Both the position numbers and the translations under genes were made by a program. From Micavibrio aeruginosavorus (GTDB lineage: Bacteria > Pseudomonadota > Alphaproteobacteria > Micavibrionales > Micavibrionaceae), in contig QFOT01000014.1 in assembly GCA_003241285.1 (NCBI GenBank), forward strand, positions 1 to 25,347: 25,347 nt of DNA, in the 5' to 3' direction. The first letter of the stretch is position 1, and the number at the start of each line of letters is the position of its first letter. Under the pieces are notes generated by a model, which saw nothing but the letters and a program-made list of their open reading frames with translations, was not told the origin of the DNA and did no database searches. Positions 22,608 through 25,347 of this stretch are shown in pieces.

Positions 22608-23801
22608 ATGAGAATTAAGCTATTGGCATTTTTGCTTGTGGGCACAGCGGCAGCAGGTGCATTTTTAGGTTGGGCAACATCAGGTCCGGCGTCCGCGCAG
22701 CAGGAAGGCGCCGCACCGCCGCCGACGGAAGTCGTCATCCAGGTAATTGAGCCGAAGGCTGTCAGTTTCTCGAAAGATTTACCGGGCCGCACAGTGCCGT
22801 TCCGCATCGCAGAAATTCGCCCGCAGGTAAATGGAATTATTACCAAGCGTTTATTCGAAGAAGGCAGCGATGTCAAAGAAGGCCAGCAGCTTTATCAGAT
22901 TGATCCATCTGTTTATCAGGCGGCTTATGACAGCGCGCAGGCCGATTTAATGAAAGCGGAGGCTAACGCGAAATCTGTTATTGCGCGAGGTGAGCGCTAT
23001 AAGGAGCTTGTCGATATCGGTGGAATCAGTAAGCAGGAATATGATGACGCGGAGGCGAGTGTTGCACAGGCGAGAGCGGATATCGCTATTGCCAAAGCCA
23101 ATGTTGCCAGCGCGAAGATTAACCTCGATTTTACAAAAATGTTTTCCCCTATTTCAGGCCGTATCGGGAGATCGCTGCTAACTGAAGGGGCCTTGGCTAC
23201 GCAAAACCAGGCTGCACCGCTGGCAACCGTGCAGCAGCTTGATCCGATATATGTCGATGTGACCCAATCGAGCGCGGAGCTGCTAAAGCTGCGCCGTGAT
23301 CTGGCCGCAAAGGGCAGCGCTCCATTGAAATTGCCGGTTGAGCTGTTTGTCGAAGGCGATACTCAGCCTTTGGAGCAAAAGGGAGAATTGCAATTCTCCG
23401 ATGTGAGCGTCGATGAAACGACCGGATCAGTGCAATTGCGCGTTCTTTTCAAAAATCCCAATAATGAATTACTGCCGGGTATGTTTGTCCGCGCAAGAAT
23501 AAGCCAGTCGCAAGACGATGCTGCCGTTCTTGTATCTCAAAAGGCCGTGACCAGAAATCCTGACGGCAGCGCTGTTGTAATGCTGGTCGGCGAGGGCAAC
23601 AAAGTCCAGCCGCAACCGATCACAGCTACCGAAGCTGTTGGCGATGAGTGGCTGGTCACGGAGGGTCTGAAGCAAGGCGATCGCGTCATTGTAGAGGGAA
23701 CGATGAAAGTTCAACCCGGGGCCGTTGTAAAACCTGTCGAAGCTAAAAAAGGTGAGGAGGCCAGCAAGGCTTCTCCACACCCAGAACCTGCAAAAGAATA
23801 A
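22608..23801 (+). CDS. acrA: RND efflux periplasmic adaptor subunit, AcrA/MexA type
   Basis: Membrane-fusion protein joining the RND pump to the TolC-type outer-membrane channel; 397 aa. The N-terminus is a signal-type hydrophobic stretch ending in ASA-Q (about residue 30). There is no lipobox Cys, unlike E. coli AcrA, so it is probably a soluble periplasmic or signal-anchored form. Lipoyl halves lie near 66-100 (IAEIRPQVNGIITKRLFEEGSDVKEG) and 178-210. The hairpin between them keeps the TolC-contact RLS pattern: Arg130, Leu134, Ser141 in RYKELVDIGGIS. Beta-barrel and membrane-proximal domains follow. The frame is open from 22527, but ATG 22608 has AAGAGG with a 6-nt spacer and begins the signal peptide. 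acrB follows after 11 nt. Confidence 0.95.
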   Translation: MRIKLLAFLLVGTAAAGAFLGWATSGPASAQQEGAAPPPTEVVIQVIEPKAVSFSKDLPGRTVPFRIAEIRPQVNGIITKRLFEEGSDVKEGQQLYQIDPSVYQAAYDSAQADLMKAEANAKSVIARGERYKELVDIGGISKQEYDDAEASVAQARADIAIAKANVASAKINLDFTKMFSPISGRIGRSLLTEGALATQNQAAPLATVQQLDPIYVDVTQSSAELLKLRRDLAAKGSAPLKLPVELFVEGDTQPLEQKGELQFSDVSVDETTGSVQLRVLFKNPNNELLPGMFVRARISQSQDDAAVLVSQKAVTRNPDGSAVVMLVGEGNKVQPQPITATEAVGDEWLVTEGLKQGDRVIVEGTMKVQPGAVVKPVEAKKGEEASKASPHPEPAKE

Positions 23802-23812
23802 CGGAAGAAATT

Positions 23813-25347
23813 ATGGCCAAGTTCTTTATCGACCGCCCTGTCTTTGCATGGGTCATCGCGATTGTAATCATGCTGGCTGGCGTGCTGTCGATTATGCAGC
23901 TTCCAGTTGAGCAATATCCGAAAATCGCGCCGCCGTCTGTGACGATCGGGGCAAGTTATCCGGGTGCCTCTGCTGAAACACTGGAAAACAGCGTAACGCA
24001 GGTTATCGAGCAGCGCCTGACGGGTATCGATTATTTGCGCTATTTCAGCTCCTCCAGCGACTCAACGGGTAATCTGGCAATCACTCTCACTTTCGAGCCG
24101 GAGGCCGATCCTGATATCGCTCAGGTTCAGGTGCAAAATAAATTACAGTCCGCCCTGCCGCTCTTGCCGCAGGAAGTGCAACAACAAGGCGTTACGGTTA
24201 AAAAGACAGCCAAAGGGTTTTTAATGGTTGCCGCTTTCTATGCAACCGATGGCAAAACCACACAGGACGATATTGGGGATTACCTGAACTCTAAAATGGT
24301 CGACACGATCAGCCGTATTCAGGGTGTTGGTGAACTGACTGTGTTTGGTCAGCCCCATGCGATGCGTATCTGGCTCGATCCTAATAAGATGAATAGCTAT
24401 AACATGGTTACAACGGATGTTGAAGCGGCAATCCGCGCTCAGAACGCCGATGTTTCCGCTGGACAATTAGGAGGAATGCCGGCGGTCGAAGGCCAGCAGT
24501 TGAATGCGACCATTATGGCGCAGTCACGTCTGGAAACTGTTGAGGATTTTGAAAAAATTATCCTGCGTGTCAATCAGGATGGCTCCCAAGTGCGTTTAAA
24601 AGATGTAGCCAGGGTTGAACTCGGTGCGCAAAACTATGAAACCATTGCGCGCTTTGACGGCAAACCCGCGTCTGGCATGGCCGTAAGCCTTGCCACGGGT
24701 GCTAATGCGCTGGATACGGCAGACCGCGTAAAAGCTAAAATTGAAGAGATGAAAGAATTTATGCCGCCGGGTATAGATGTCGCTTATCCATATGATACGA
24801 CTCCATTCGTTAAAGTATCTATTGAGGGGGTTATTCATACCCTGATCGAGGCGATCGTACTGGTCTTCTTAGTTATGTATCTCTTCTTGCAGAATTTCCG
24901 GGCTACGCTAATTCCTACAATTGCCGTTCCAGTCGTTCTATTGGGTACTTTTGCAATTCTTGCGGCTTTCGGGTTTACCATTAATACATTGACCATGTTC
25001 GCTATGGTTCTGGCCATTGGCCTTCTTGTCGATGATGCGATTGTGGTTGTCGAGAACGTTGAGAGGGTCATGGCCGAGGAAGGCCTGCCGCCGAAAGAGG
25101 CCACCGAAAAATCAATGGAGCAGATTACAGGCGCTTTGGTCGGTATTGCGATGGTTTTGTCAGCTGTGTTTATTCCAATGGCTTTTTTCGCAGGATCTAC
25201 AGGTGCTATTTACCGCCAGTTCTCCCTGACTATCGTGTCGGCTATGGGTCTGTCGGTCCTTGTTGCTCTGGTTTTGACGCCTGCGCTTTGCGCGACGATG
25301 TTGAAGCCGATTCCCAAAGGGCACCATGAAAAGAAAACCGGCTTCTT
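23813..25347 (+). CDS. acrB: RND multidrug efflux pump, AcrB type, 5' half
   Basis: Proton-driven inner-membrane drug exporter; 511 codons are visible and the frame is still open at the window end (family length about 1040). ATG 23813 is preceded by GGAAG (23803-23807), 5 nt away. The N-terminus MAKFFIDRPVFAWVIAIVIM is the HAE1 family start. The periplasmic porter part has EQYPKIAPPSVTIGASYPGA (33-52) and QVQVQNKLQSALPLLP. TM4 holds the proton-relay pair Asp407-Asp408 in GLLVDDAIVVVENVERVM, at the same numbers as in E. coli AcrB. No TolC-type gene is seen; it may follow outside the window or be elsewhere. Expression is probably controlled by the divergent AcrR-type repressor. Confidence 0.95.
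   Translation, partial: MAKFFIDRPVFAWVIAIVIMLAGVLSIMQLPVEQYPKIAPPSVTIGASYPGASAETLENSVTQVIEQRLTGIDYLRYFSSSSDSTGNLAITLTFEPEADPDIAQVQVQNKLQSALPLLPQEVQQQGVTVKKTAKGFLMVAAFYATDGKTTQDDIGDYLNSKMVDTISRIQGVGELTVFGQPHAMRIWLDPNKMNSYNMVTTDVEAAIRAQNADVSAGQLGGMPAVEGQQLNATIMAQSRLETVEDFEKIILRVNQDGSQVRLKDVARVELGAQNYETIARFDGKPASGMAVSLATGANALDTADRVKAKIEEMKEFMPPGIDVAYPYDTTPFVKVSIEGVIHTLIEAIVLVFLVMYLFLQNFRATLIPTIAVPVVLLGTFAILAAFGFTINTLTMFAMVLAIGLLVDDAIVVVENVERVMAEEGLPPKEATEKSMEQITGALVGIAMVLSAVFIPMAFFAGSTGAIYRQFSLTIVSAMGLSVLVALVLTPALCATMLKPIPKGHHEKKTGF

Noticed and set aside
1..25347. CRISPR arrays, tRNA/rRNA genes, insertion sequences, prophage or integron features
   Set aside because: No direct repeat arrays, no cloverleaf or rRNA-like sequence and no transposase or integrase reading frames were seen; the window is composed of ordinary housekeeping and envelope genes.

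Overview
The window looks like chromosomal DNA of a Gram-negative alphaproteobacterium. The evidence is a complete C4 (Shemin) heme pathway that begins with 5-aminolevulinate synthase, an alphaproteobacterial style of Mla/MCE lipid transport locus, and an AcrAB-type RND pump. Coding density is very high: junctions are 0-2 nt or overlapping in most operons, and all three convergent gene pairs abut or overlap. I saw no tRNA, rRNA, CRISPR array, insertion sequence or clear rho-independent terminator. Genus-level placement is not possible from this sequence alone.

Layout. (1) 1-260, minus: the 5' end of a two-partner-secretion (ShlB/FhaC-type) outer-membrane transporter, cut by the window edge. 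(2) 501-3887, plus: a four-gene envelope lipid transporter (MlaE-type permease with an N-terminal STAS-like extension, MlaF ATPase, MlaD MCE protein, auxiliary lipoprotein). (3) 12359 down to 3888, minus: a seven-gene heme operon in the order hemA, hemC(D), hemB, hemE, hemN, hemY, hemH. It covers every step from glycine plus succinyl-CoA to protoheme; the uroporphyrinogen-III synthase step is probably supplied by a C-terminal domain on HemC. (4) 12360-12609: a 250-bp divergent control region with a compact set of interleaved inverted repeats upstream of hemA. (5) 12610-14454, plus: the ABC-F ATPase Uup. It converges with a minus-strand run at 18622-14449: TesA-like esterase, luciferase-like flavin oxidoreductase, DUF983 membrane protein, YheS-like ABC-F ATPase and a small GIY-YIG protein. 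(6) 18669-21877, plus: the YbbA/YbbP ABC exporter, divergent from tesA as in E. coli. (7) 21878 to the end: an AcrR/TtgR-type repressor (minus) divergent from acrA-acrB (plus; acrB runs off the window). A perfect 26-bp palindromic operator lies inside both predicted promoters.

How the parts relate. The mla genes, the TPS transporter, YbbAP/TesA and AcrAB are all envelope functions. The heme operon is a self-contained pathway. The two ABC-F proteins act on ribosomes. The most unusual items are the single-operon heme pathway with its fused and shortened HemD-like domain, the structured element in the hemA upstream region, and the in-frame stop/TTG junction between the YheS-like gene and the GIY-YIG gene.
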